Assembly: GCF_031951985.1 (NCBI RefSeq)
Contig: NZ_JAVLVU010000001.1
Span: 434,001-498,000 of the forward strand
DNA length: 64,000 nt
DNA from: Mucilaginibacter terrae
Lineage (GTDB): Bacteria; Bacteroidota; Bacteroidia; Sphingobacteriales; Sphingobacteriaceae
Direction of reading: 5' to 3'
Below the pieces are notes generated by a model. The model saw only the letters and a list, made by a program, of their open reading frames with translations. It had not been told where the DNA came from and searched no databases. Numbering within the stretch: the stretch's first letter is position 1; the number at the start of each line of letters is the position of its first letter. The translations under genes were made by a program, and so were the position numbers. Positions 18,037-25,704 of the stretch are shown here, piece by piece.

Positions 18037-18258
18037 TTATTGATAAAGCATCAACTGTTCAATTTTTAAATGTGGCACAACACGCTGAATGCAATTAGCC
18101 GTTTCGTCATAATACACGTCTGCGTAAAAGCTGTTCAGGCTGTAACATTGCACCCATAATCCCTTTTCCCTACGTTCGCCAAGAAAAGTTCCCTTCCATA
18201 CGGCCTCGAATTGTTCCGGCTCGCTCATTTGAAGGAAATCGAAGTAGGTGATCATCAT
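18037..18258 (-). CDS. Small unrecognised protein of the AlkB operon
   Basis: A 73-residue protein beginning MMITYFDFLQMSEPEQFEAVW and rich in aromatic and acidic residues (GLWVQCYSLNSFYADVYYDE). No domain is recognised, and there is no signal peptide or membrane helix. It starts 14 bases after the alkB stop on the same strand, so it is probably the last gene of a three-gene operon with alkB. The codon pattern and tight spacing support a real gene. The DinB-fold remnant follows it. Confidence 0.6.
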   Translation of the reverse strand: MMITYFDFLQMSEPEQFEAVWKGTFLGERREKGLWVQCYSLNSFYADVYYDETANCIQRVVPHLKIEQLMLYQ

Positions 18259-18271
18259 GGCAAGATACGCT

Positions 18272-18880
18272 TTATTTTACGACCCGAAAAGTAAGGTTGA
18301 CCCTTGGCCGCATGAATTTCGGTGACTTCGCAATGCGGTGCTCCCAGTTTTCCTGAAGGCCGCCTTTCATCAGCAGGAAAGAACCGTGTTCCAGTCTGAC
18401 GGAATATCTAAGATAGTGGTCATCTTTGTGCCGGATGTCGAAGCTGCGTACCTGCCCGAAACTTACTGATGCGATTACCGGATTTTTGCCCAAAATATCT
18501 TCCTTATCGCTATGCCAGGCAACCGAGTCATTGCCGTCACGGTAATAGTTCAGCAGTACGCTGCTGAACGTTACGCCCGAAAGCGGCTCTACCATTTTTT
18601 TAATCGCTGATAATTCCGGTGTCCAGTTAAGCGGAACCGTTTTACCCAGCGATTGGTAATCGTAAATATCGGGGTCGCCATACCAGGCCGTTAGCCGCGG
18701 CGTTATAACTTCCTTTGTATACATCCTGCGCACCTGCTGTTTCCACGGTGTCTCTTTAACCAGTTTATCCAGCAGAAAATCGCTTTGTTCTTTATTGATC
18801 AAGCCGGGAAAATATTCAAGGTACTTCACAGGCAATCCCTGGCTTTGACCAGCCTCTGCAAATAGCGCTAATTGTTCCAT
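18272..18880 (-). CDS. AlkB-like 2-oxoglutarate/Fe(II) dioxygenase
   Basis: A 202-residue protein of the AlkB family, which removes methyl groups from damaged DNA or RNA bases oxidatively, using 2-oxoglutarate and iron. The iron triad is H123 and D125 in AWHSDKED and H181 in NWEHRI; the 2-oxoglutarate-binding arginines are R193 and R199 in the RPRVNLTFRV tail. N110-YYRDGNDS matches the nucleotide-recognition loop of the group closest to plant and bacterial ALKBH2/3-like proteins. It is the middle gene of a minus-strand operon divergent from the imuA-imuB-dnaE2 operon, and both promoters carry a similar palindrome, suggesting joint induction by DNA damage. Confidence 0.92.
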   Translation of the reverse strand: MEQLALFAEAGQSQGLPVKYLEYFPGLINKEQSDFLLDKLVKETPWKQQVRRMYTKEVITPRLTAWYGDPDIYDYQSLGKTVPLNWTPELSAIKKMVEPLSGVTFSSVLLNYYRDGNDSVAWHSDKEDILGKNPVIASVSFGQVRSFDIRHKDDHYLRYSVRLEHGSFLLMKGGLQENWEHRIAKSPKFMRPRVNLTFRVVK

Positions 18881-18892
18881 CGATAATCTTCT

Positions 18893-19156
18893 TTACTTTC
18901 CTCTTAAAATGAATTGAGCCACCTGTTCCTGTTCTGTTACCGATAGATGGGCTCCGTCATAAATCCAATAACCGTTGCTGTCAAATAAGATGCACCCTAA
19001 GTATTCGGGCTGCTCGTCAAATGCCTCAAACAACGCATAATTGGGGATGATATTTTTGCTTTGACTATCCGGTATGATCTGCACGATCATCACCTGGTCT
19101 GACCTGCGCTTTAACCAGATTTTAGACTCCCGGGTCAGGTGTGTTACTGTAATCAT
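18893..19156 (-). CDS. Small unrecognised protein, first gene of the AlkB operon
   Basis: An 87-residue cytosolic protein beginning MITVTHLTRESKIWLKRR and containing YALFEAFDEQPEYLGCILFD. The start at 19156 is preferred over an open extension to a TTG at 19180, because the TTG is part of the -7 promoter box TATCTTTG. No family is recognised; there is no signal peptide, membrane helix or known motif. It ends 12 bases before alkB on the same strand, so it is probably translated from the same message and may act in the same damage response; that is inference from position only. Confidence 0.6.
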   Translation of the reverse strand: MITVTHLTRESKIWLKRRSDQVMIVQIIPDSQSKNIIPNYALFEAFDEQPEYLGCILFDSNGYWIYDGAHLSVTEQEQVAQFILRGK

Positions 19157-19177
19157 CTCTTCAAACTGTGTTTTGAA

Positions 19178-19209
19178 CAAAGATATTATATACTAATAAA
19201 TTTAGCAAA
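19178..19209 (-). promoter_or_regulatory. Promoter of the AlkB operon with a palindromic operator in its spacer
   Basis: Minus strand: -33 TTTG (19209-19206), exactly 20 bp, -7 TATCTTTG (19185-19178), a perfect match to TAnnTTTG. The spacer holds CTAATAAATTTAG (19193-19205 on the plus strand), an imperfect palindrome that differs by two central bases from the CTAATAATATTAG found at the divergent imu promoter. Confidence 0.65.
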
Positions 19210-19361
19210 AAGTAAGCCGTTAATTTTCTTTTAATCGCTTAAAGACTGATTTACCTTATTTAATAGTTTATTTGATTTGTCTTATATGTATTTGTAGTCA
19301 GCATGATATGAAAGTTCTCCACAGCCCTGTGTAAAATTCAGCCCAGCAATATGGATAAATG

Positions 19362-19385
19362 CTAATAATATTAGTATTAGTTTTG
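19362..19385 (+). promoter_or_regulatory. Promoter and operator of the imu operon
   Basis: CTAATAATATTAG (19362-19374) is a perfect palindrome around one central base (arms CTAATA/TATTAG), and a further TATTAG (19375-19380) follows at once. The -7 box TAGTTTTG (19378-19385) matches TAnnTTTG and overlaps the extra half-site, so a repressor bound here would block the promoter. No clear -33 TTG is seen. The start codon is at 19399. Confidence 0.6.
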
Positions 19386-19398
19386 TAAAAATATTGCC

Positions 19399-19815
19399 AT
19401 GAATTATTTCCATATCGACGTAGAATTAAAGGCGGAACCGGTCCGCATGCTGATCGCGGACACGGTCCCGGTAGTGCCCGGTGAGCAGAAGGAGATCAGT
19501 TTCCAGGTGCATTATACTTTACCAGGCGGTAACCATGAACTGTTACTGGTGTTGCGTGAAAATGGCTGGGTCAACGAATCGGCACGTATAGCACAGGCTG
19601 GTCTTCCCTTACTGTGGCAGGCTATGCCGCAACTGATCGAACCGCATTTACTGCCGGATGAAAAACTGACCGATGTCTCGCAGGAGGAGGTCGACCGTAT
19701 CGGTGCCAGGATCAGTGAATATATGATGCCCGGATTGCGTCATGAGCTGGGCCTGTACAATAAGAATCTGGCCAATAGTTTTTCGGATAAAATGGGACGC
19801 TATGCAAAGCTTTAG
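19399..19815 (+). CDS. Unrecognised protein, first gene of the imu operon
   Basis: A 138-residue protein, probably cytosolic. It has a beta-rich first half (YFHIDVELKAEPVRML, ISFQVHYTLPGGNHELLLVL) and a helical second half (EVDRIGARISEYMMPGLRHE) and no recognisable family, signal peptide or membrane segment. It is the first gene after the palindromic operator; its end overlaps the next gene by 14 bases, which implies translational coupling, and the chain of genes continues without gaps into imuA, imuB and dnaE2. It is therefore a candidate accessory factor of the damage-induced mutasome. Base use matches the imu genes. Confidence 0.65.
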   Translation: MNYFHIDVELKAEPVRMLIADTVPVVPGEQKEISFQVHYTLPGGNHELLLVLRENGWVNESARIAQAGLPLLWQAMPQLIEPHLLPDEKLTDVSQEEVDRIGARISEYMMPGLRHELGLYNKNLANSFSDKMGRYAKL

Positions 19816-20155
19816 CATACATACATTTCTGGGCGGTGCTATGATTCCGATGTCCGTGCGGCAGCTGGGTTCCATAACCGAAGATGACCTGATGGAACAC
19901 GAGGTTTCTTATGACAACGATGGCGAAGCGCTGCACTGCGTGTTGACCCTCGATGTTTCCAAATGGTATCCGCCCATGTACCTGGGTGAACCTCATCCGC
20001 CCATGCATGTTCCCGAGGTATTCGTCTTTTGTCCTGACGGGCAATTCAACTACCGGGAAGCTCAGGCCATAGGTCAAGCCATCATGCGTCACTATGATGC
20101 AGGTATACACGCCGAAAGTAAACGTGAACGAGACCTCTTTGGTCCTCAAGAATGA
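19802..20155 (+). CDS. Unrecognised protein, second gene of the imu operon
   Basis: A 117-residue protein; the start at 19802 is chosen because it gives a short coupled overlap with the preceding gene, whereas the open frame to 19742 would overlap by 74 bases. It contains VSKWYPPMYLGEPHPPMHVPEVFVF, a Pro/His/aromatic-rich stretch, and a charged C-terminus (ESKRERDLFGPQE). The final LFGPQE looks like a short linear motif, perhaps for partner or clamp binding, but this is speculation. No family is recognised. It ends 4 bases before imuA, so the two must share one message. Confidence 0.62.
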   Translation: MQSFSIHTFLGGAMIPMSVRQLGSITEDDLMEHEVSYDNDGEALHCVLTLDVSKWYPPMYLGEPHPPMHVPEVFVFCPDGQFNYREAQAIGQAIMRHYDAGIHAESKRERDLFGPQE

Positions 20156-20159
20156 TAGG

Positions 20160-20909
20160 ATGACTACCAAAAGAGAACTGATCACTGAACTTCAAAAAAG
20201 TATCCGGTTATGGGAAGGCTTTAAACCTTCACCTGCAGGTGCAAAGGGCATTCCCGGTCTGGAACCGATAGAGGCTGCATTTCCTAACAGGGTGCTGCCC
20301 AAAGGTGTCATCCATGAATTCCTGTGCACGGTCAGTGAAAACGCGGCAGCTTGTGATGGTTTTTTAAGCGGCCTGCTCAGCGTTTTGATGGATGGCGGCG
20401 GTGCATGCCTTTGGATCAATCGCTCCAGGCAAACCTTCCCGGTATCGCTGACGATGTTCGATGTGGCGCCGGAACGTATTATATTCATGGATCTGACCAA
20501 AGAACGCGATGTGCTATGGGTGATGGAAGAAGCCTTGAAATGCAAGGGGCTTGCTGCCGTCATCGCTGAACTGGACGGGCTGAGTATGACCGAATCCCGT
20601 CGTCTGCAGCTGGCAGCTGAAGAAAGTCAGGTCACCGGGTTCGTGCTGCGGACCAATGCCCGTAATATCAATACGACCGCCTGCGTTGCCCGCTGGCAGG
20701 TTATCCCTTTGCCCAGCGAGACAGAAGATGACCTTCCGGGCGTAGGCTTTCCGCGCTGGCAGGTCGATCTCCTGCGTGTGCGGAACGGTAAGCCCGGTAG
20801 CTGGATCATGGAATGGTCGGCGGACCGGTTTACGGCAATTCCTATGGAAGATCATACAGGTCATCAACGACACACCGGGGTTGAAGTCCCACTGCGAAAA
20901 ATCGGATAA
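20160..20909 (+). CDS. imuA: ImuA-like mutasome protein
   Basis: A 249-residue protein of the ImuA/SulA-like group, a RecA-superfamily relative that works with ImuB and DnaE2 in error-prone translesion synthesis. The start at 20160 gives MTTKRELITELQKSIRLWEG; the frame-open stretch before it overlaps the previous gene. Recognisable blocks are GLEPIEAAFPNRVLPKGVIHEFLC, the region in place of the Walker A loop (SGLLSVLMDGGGACLWINRS) and, later, a VVARW-like strand (TACVARWQVIPLPS) and a C-terminal Trp-rich tail. A canonical GxxxxGKT ATP-binding loop is absent, as usual in ImuA. It ends 5 bases before imuB. Identification rests on this sequence together with the classic gene order. Confidence 0.85.
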   Translation: MTTKRELITELQKSIRLWEGFKPSPAGAKGIPGLEPIEAAFPNRVLPKGVIHEFLCTVSENAAACDGFLSGLLSVLMDGGGACLWINRSRQTFPVSLTMFDVAPERIIFMDLTKERDVLWVMEEALKCKGLAAVIAELDGLSMTESRRLQLAAEESQVTGFVLRTNARNINTTACVARWQVIPLPSETEDDLPGVGFPRWQVDLLRVRNGKPGSWIMEWSADRFTAIPMEDHTGHQRHTGVEVPLRKIG

Positions 20910-20914
20910 ATGAC

Positions 20915-22414
20915 ATGTCCAAACGCTATGTTTCCTTATGGTTTCGCCACCTCGTGGCGGACTGGCAGCTTATCCGGCGGCCGGAACTGGCAGGCGTGCC
21001 TTATGTATTTGTCGTACCTGACCATGGCCGTAAGCTCATCACGGCAATAAGCCCAATGGCAGAGGCCGCCGGTATTCACGCAGGTATGCGGGCCGCCGAT
21101 GCCAAAGCCATCTGCCACGGCCTGGAAATTTTTGATGAAAAACCGGGTAAGGCCGAAAAATTGTTACTGGGAATCGGTGAATGGTGTATCCGTTTCACGC
21201 CCATTGTTGCCGTTGACCCGCCGGACGGCCTGATCCTGGAGATCAGCGGTTGCACCCATCTTTGGGGAGGGGAGCGGCCTTACCTGAAGGACATTCTTAC
21301 CAAACTTAAAGACAAAGGGTATACCGTAAGGGGGGCGATGGCCGACACCATTGGTGCCGCATGGGGCATTGCCCGCTTTGGTCAGATAACCCCCATCATA
21401 CCGGCCGGTGAACATATTCGGGCGCTGTTACCCTTGCCGCCCGCCGCACTCCGGCTGGATGAGCTGACGCAGCAAAAAATGCGGAAGCTGGGCTTTCGCA
21501 CGGTAAACAGCTTTGTAAAAATGAAACGCTCTGTTCTGCGCCGGCACATCAATGATCATTTGCTGCTGCGCATCGACCAGGCGACCGGTCAGGAAAAGGA
21601 ATTTATCATCCCCTTGCAGGTGCCGCCCGAGTATGAGGAACGGCTGCCTTGCCTCGAACCGGTAATTACGGCGGAAGCTATCAAGATCGCTATCGAAAAA
21701 TTACTGGAAGCACTGTGTAAAACCTTACAAAAAGATGGCAAGGGCCTGCGTTCCGCAACGCTAAAAGGCTACCGCATTGATGGCCACATCGAAGAGCAAA
21801 AGATCGGCACTAACCGTCCATCCCACAGCGTCAGCCACTTGTTCAAATTGCTGGAAATGAAGGTGCCTTTCATCACCCCGGCTCTGGGTATAGAAGTTTT
21901 CACCCTGGCCGCGACGAGCGTCGAAGATATATTTACCCGGCAGGATGTGCTCTGGGCTGCGAAACCGGGCTTGGATGATCTGGAAGTAGCGGAGCTGCTG
22001 GATCGGCTGGCGGGGAAAGTTGGCGCACACACCATTCGCCGCTATCTTCCCGATGCACATTACTGGCCGGAACGTTCGCTAAAACCTGCCCGTTCCATAC
22101 AGGAAAAGCCGGCCATGGATTGGAATACCGATCAGCCGCGACCGACACGCCTTTTACCCGAACCGGAAAAGATCGAGGTCATGGCACCCGTACCGGATCT
22201 GCCGCCCAAAATGTTCGTTTACGCAGGGCAGCGTCACGAGATCACCAAGGCAGACGGCCCCGAACGCATCGAACGGGAATGGTGGATGGATGAAGGGGAA
22301 CACCGGGATTATTATTGTATCGAAGATAAACAGGGGAGACGGTATTGGGTGTTCCGCTCGGGACATTACGACAGCGAAAGTCCCCTTTGGTATTTACACG
22401 GCTTTTTCGCCTGA
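20915..22414 (+). CDS. imuB: ImuB, inactive Y-family polymerase-like mutasome hub
   Basis: A 499-residue Y-family DNA polymerase relative. The N-terminus (KRYVSLWFRHLVADWQL) keeps the fold but lacks the D-x-D catalytic motif, and the second catalytic block reads LEISGCTHLWGG instead of the acidic S-x-D-E, so it cannot catalyse synthesis; this is the hallmark of ImuB, which links DnaE2 to the sliding clamp. Thumb and little-finger regions follow (about residues 165-330), then a variable C-terminal part (about 400-499) with RRYWVFRSGHYDSESPLWYLHGFFA. The order imuA-imuB-dnaE2 with 5 and 13 bases between the genes supports the call strongly. Confidence 0.92.
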   Translation: MSKRYVSLWFRHLVADWQLIRRPELAGVPYVFVVPDHGRKLITAISPMAEAAGIHAGMRAADAKAICHGLEIFDEKPGKAEKLLLGIGEWCIRFTPIVAVDPPDGLILEISGCTHLWGGERPYLKDILTKLKDKGYTVRGAMADTIGAAWGIARFGQITPIIPAGEHIRALLPLPPAALRLDELTQQKMRKLGFRTVNSFVKMKRSVLRRHINDHLLLRIDQATGQEKEFIIPLQVPPEYEERLPCLEPVITAEAIKIAIEKLLEALCKTLQKDGKGLRSATLKGYRIDGHIEEQKIGTNRPSHSVSHLFKLLEMKVPFITPALGIEVFTLAATSVEDIFTRQDVLWAAKPGLDDLEVAELLDRLAGKVGAHTIRRYLPDAHYWPERSLKPARSIQEKPAMDWNTDQPRPTRLLPEPEKIEVMAPVPDLPPKMFVYAGQRHEITKADGPERIEREWWMDEGEHRDYYCIEDKQGRRYWVFRSGHYDSESPLWYLHGFFA

Positions 22415-22427
22415 GAGGAGGTTTTAA

Positions 22428-25400
22428 ATGCGTTACGTTGAATTACAGGTCACCACCAACTTCAGTTTCTTAAGAGGGGCATCCCACGCCGAGGAACTGA
22501 TCGAACAGGCTTACGAGTTCGGGTATGACCGTATTGCCATCACCGATCGCAATACACTCTCGGGTATCGTACGTGGTCATGCAGCGGCGAAAGCACGGGG
22601 CATGAGTATCATACCGGCCTGCCGCCTTGACCTGCTCGACGGGCCGAGCTTACTGGCTTATCCTAAAGACAAAGACGCTTACGCCCGGTTGTCCGCATTG
22701 CTCACCGTGGGGAACCTCCGCGCGGAAAAAGGAAAGTGTTTCCTGTACAGGTCTGATCTGTATGATTACCTCGAAGGGATCATTTTCGTGGTTCTGCCCC
22801 CGGAGAAACTGAACAGGCGCTTCGATTTCGGTGAAGGCTTTAAGGATGCGTTAATAGAGTACAGGAAATTTATAGGAACATCGCTGTACCTGGCGGCCAG
22901 TTGTTATTACCTGGGTAATGACCAAAAGCGGATCCACCGCATCGCCCGCCTGGGGCAGGAACTGGATATACCCATAGTCGCCACCAATGACGTGCATTAT
23001 CATCATCCGGATAAACGGGAGTTGCAGGATATTCTGACCTGCGTTCGGGAAAAGTGTGTCATTCATAATGCCGGGTACCTGCTGCACCAGAATGCGGAGC
23101 GGCACCTCAAACCGATGACGGAAATGGAACGGCTTTTCCGGCAGTATCCCGAAGCCATCGAAAATTCTGTACACATCGCAGATGCCTGCACCTTTTCGCT
23201 TGATGAGCTGAATTACGTTTATCCGAAAGAGATCAATCCCGGAGGCGAAAACCCTTATGATGAATTGGTACATCTCACCTGGAAAGGGGCAAGTGACCGC
23301 TACGGGGTAGACGTTCCGGAAAAGGTGGTGAACAGCATCCTGCACGAACTGAAATTCATCGCGGAAATGGATTTCGCGAATTACTTTTTGTTCGTGCACG
23401 ATATCGTCCGCGAGGCCCGCAGCCGCAGGATCTTATGCCAGGGCAGGGGTTCAGCAGCCAACTCGGCGGTATGCTATTGTTTAGGTATTACCTCGGTTGA
23501 CCCGACCAAGTTCGACCTCCTTTTCGAACGCTTCATCTCGTCTGCACGTAACGAACCGCCGGACATCGATGTGGACTTTGAACATGAGCGCCGGGAAGAG
23601 ATCATTCAATACATCTACGGGAAATATGGACGTGACCGTGCGGCCATTGTAGCGACCGTTACCATGCAACGGCAAAAAGGCTCTATCCGCGATGTGGGCA
23701 AAGCCATGGGGCTTTCCGCGGATACCATCGAACGGCTTTCCGATTGTATCTGGCAATACACCGACGAATGGTTTGACCGGGCAAAGCTTGCCGAACAGGG
23801 GTTAAATGCGGAAGATCCTTTACTCAAGAAAACCCTCGAACTTACCGGCCAGATGATGGGGATGCCGCGGCAGTTGGGTCAGCATACCGGGGGCTTTATC
23901 GTCACTGACGGTCGGCTCACCGACCTGTGCCCGATACTCAAGGCGCGCATGAAGGACCGGACCAATATCGAATGGGACAAGAACGACATAGAGGCGCTGG
24001 GCTTTCTGAAGGTCGATGTGCTTTCCCTGGGTATGCTGACCTGCATTCGCAAGGCCTTTGAGTTTGTCAAAAAACACTATGGCAAAGACTTGACCCTGGC
24101 GAATATTCCGCAGGATGACCCGGCCGTGTATGCCATGATCCAGCTGGCGGACACCCTTGGGGTATTCCAGATTGAAAGCCGTGCACAGATGCAGATGCTG
24201 CCGCGCCTGCAGCCCAGATGCTTTTACGACCTGGTGATCGAGGTGGCTATTGTCCGGCCCGGCCCGATACAGGGGGACATGGTACATCCCTACCTGCGCC
24301 GCAGAAATGGTGAGGAAGAGGTCACTTACCCGTCCAAAGAACTCGAAGAGATCTTAGGCAAGACCTTAGGGGTGCCCTTGTTCCAGGAGCAGGCCATGAA
24401 GATCGCCATCGTTGCCGCCGGGTTTACGCCGACCGAAGCGGATGCCCTGCGCCGCAGCATGGCTACCTTTAAGTTTAAAGGCATGGTCAACCAGTTCGAG
24501 AAGAAGCTCATCGACGGCATGATGAGCAAGGGCTATACCGAGGAGTTCGCCTCACGTATCTTCCGGCAGTTGGAGGGATTCGGCAGCTACGGTTTCCCGG
24601 AAAGTCATGCGGCCAGTTTCGCCCTGCTCGTGTATGTATCCTGCTGGCTCAAGCATTACTACCCCGAAGCTTTCTGTGGCGCTTTACTCAACAGCCAGCC
24701 CATGGGCTTTTACCCGCCCGCACAGATCGTCACCGACGCCCGGCAGCATGGGGTGACCGTACGCCCGATTGATATTAATTATTCTAACTGGGATAACCTG
24801 CTGGAGGAAAAGACCGGGAATTACCATGCGGTACGTTTAGGGTTCCGGCAGATCAAAGGAATCCGCGAACAGGATATACAGTTGTTGATGAAAGGCAGAA
24901 GGGACCGCTTCCGTACGGTGACGGAACTGCGCAATGCAGGAGTATCGCAAAGTGCGTTGGCTACTTTAGCGGATGCCGATGCTTTTCGTTCCATTGGCCT
25001 GGACAGGCGGCAGGCGCTTTGGGAAGTTGATGCGCTCAAGGATATCCCCATTGAACTCTTTAAAGACCAGCCTTCGGAAACGGAACTTGAGACCGGTATT
25101 CAGTTACCGCTCATGACTCCAGCAGAGCATGTCGTGCAGGATTATGTCAGTACCTTTTTATCATTGAAGGCACATCCGGTCAGTTTTGTGCGCGATAAGC
25201 TGCGGCAGTTCGGTGCCAAGACCACGCGTGAGATCAACCATGAAACGGAAAACGGGGAGTTGGTCAGGGTCGCCGGATTGGTGTTGGTACGGCAAAGGCC
25301 GGGGACCGCAGGTGGCGTTTGTTTTATGACCATAGAGGATGAAAAGAGTTTTGCCAACCTCGTTATCTTTGAAAAGCTGTTTGACACATTCCGCAAAGAG

Positions 25401-25526
25401 ATACTCGGCGCCAAGCTCATTATGGTCGAGGGCAAGGTACAGCGGGAGGGCAGGGTCGTGCATGTCATCGTCCGGCGTTGCTTCGACGTTTCTTCGCTAT
25501 TGCAGGACCCTGGTGAAAGCAGATGA
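22428..25526 (+). CDS. dnaE2: Error-prone DNA polymerase III alpha subunit, 3' end frameshifted
   Basis: A 1032-residue C-family polymerase. Order: PHP domain (from residue 1, YVELQVTTNFSFLRGASH), palm with the catalytic PDIDVDF block (D379-D383) and D530 in LKVDVLSLGML, fingers, helix-hairpin-helix region (about 830-880) and an OB-fold (about 930-1010, VRVAGLVLVRQRPGT). The frame stops early, after SSLLQDPGESR. Removing one G at 25505-25506 restores SSLLQTLVKADEDLLVPVPS and reads on to a natural ARNFR end at 25656, so about 45 residues are lost. As ImuB binds DnaE2, the lost tail may or may not matter. A double terminator follows at 25667. Confidence 0.92.
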   Translation: MRYVELQVTTNFSFLRGASHAEELIEQAYEFGYDRIAITDRNTLSGIVRGHAAAKARGMSIIPACRLDLLDGPSLLAYPKDKDAYARLSALLTVGNLRAEKGKCFLYRSDLYDYLEGIIFVVLPPEKLNRRFDFGEGFKDALIEYRKFIGTSLYLAASCYYLGNDQKRIHRIARLGQELDIPIVATNDVHYHHPDKRELQDILTCVREKCVIHNAGYLLHQNAERHLKPMTEMERLFRQYPEAIENSVHIADACTFSLDELNYVYPKEINPGGENPYDELVHLTWKGASDRYGVDVPEKVVNSILHELKFIAEMDFANYFLFVHDIVREARSRRILCQGRGSAANSAVCYCLGITSVDPTKFDLLFERFISSARNEPPDIDVDFEHERREEIIQYIYGKYGRDRAAIVATVTMQRQKGSIRDVGKAMGLSADTIERLSDCIWQYTDEWFDRAKLAEQGLNAEDPLLKKTLELTGQMMGMPRQLGQHTGGFIVTDGRLTDLCPILKARMKDRTNIEWDKNDIEALGFLKVDVLSLGMLTCIRKAFEFVKKHYGKDLTLANIPQDDPAVYAMIQLADTLGVFQIESRAQMQMLPRLQPRCFYDLVIEVAIVRPGPIQGDMVHPYLRRRNGEEEVTYPSKELEEILGKTLGVPLFQEQAMKIAIVAAGFTPTEADALRRSMATFKFKGMVNQFEKKLIDGMMSKGYTEEFASRIFRQLEGFGSYGFPESHAASFALLVYVSCWLKHYYPEAFCGALLNSQPMGFYPPAQIVTDARQHGVTVRPIDINYSNWDNLLEEKTGNYHAVRLGFRQIKGIREQDIQLLMKGRRDRFRTVTELRNAGVSQSALATLADADAFRSIGLDRRQALWEVDALKDIPIELFKDQPSETELETGIQLPLMTPAEHVVQDYVSTFLSLKAHPVSFVRDKLRQFGAKTTREINHETENGELVRVAGLVLVRQRPGTAGGVCFMTIEDEKSFANLVIFEKLFDTFRKEILGAKLIMVEGKVQREGRVVHVIVRRCFDVSSLLQDPGESR

Positions 25527-25666
25527 GGACTTGCTGGTGCCGGTGCCGTCACGGGCAGATGAAAAAAGTGCGCCTTATCCAGCAACCAATAAACGGACGC
25601 AGATACGGGAAAAAGTGAATGAGGAAGCTTTTGCCAAGGCAAGGAATTTCAGGTAAGGTTAAAACG

Positions 25667-25698
25667 GCCAGCGGAGGAATCACTATTTCTCCGCCGGC
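25667..25698. terminator. Bidirectional terminator between dnaE2 and the LLM oxidoreductase
   Basis: Stem GCC-A-GCGGAG (25667-25676) / CTCCGC-C-GGC (25689-25698) with one A-C mismatch and a 12-nt loop, between two convergent genes. A short A-run on the left gives a T-run on the minus strand. Confidence 0.65.
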
Positions 25699-25704
25699 AA
25701 ATAT

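Noticed and set aside
19157..19180. TTG start at 19180 for the first gene of the AlkB operon
   Set aside because: The TTG is the end of the -7 promoter box TATCTTTG, so it would not be in the transcript.
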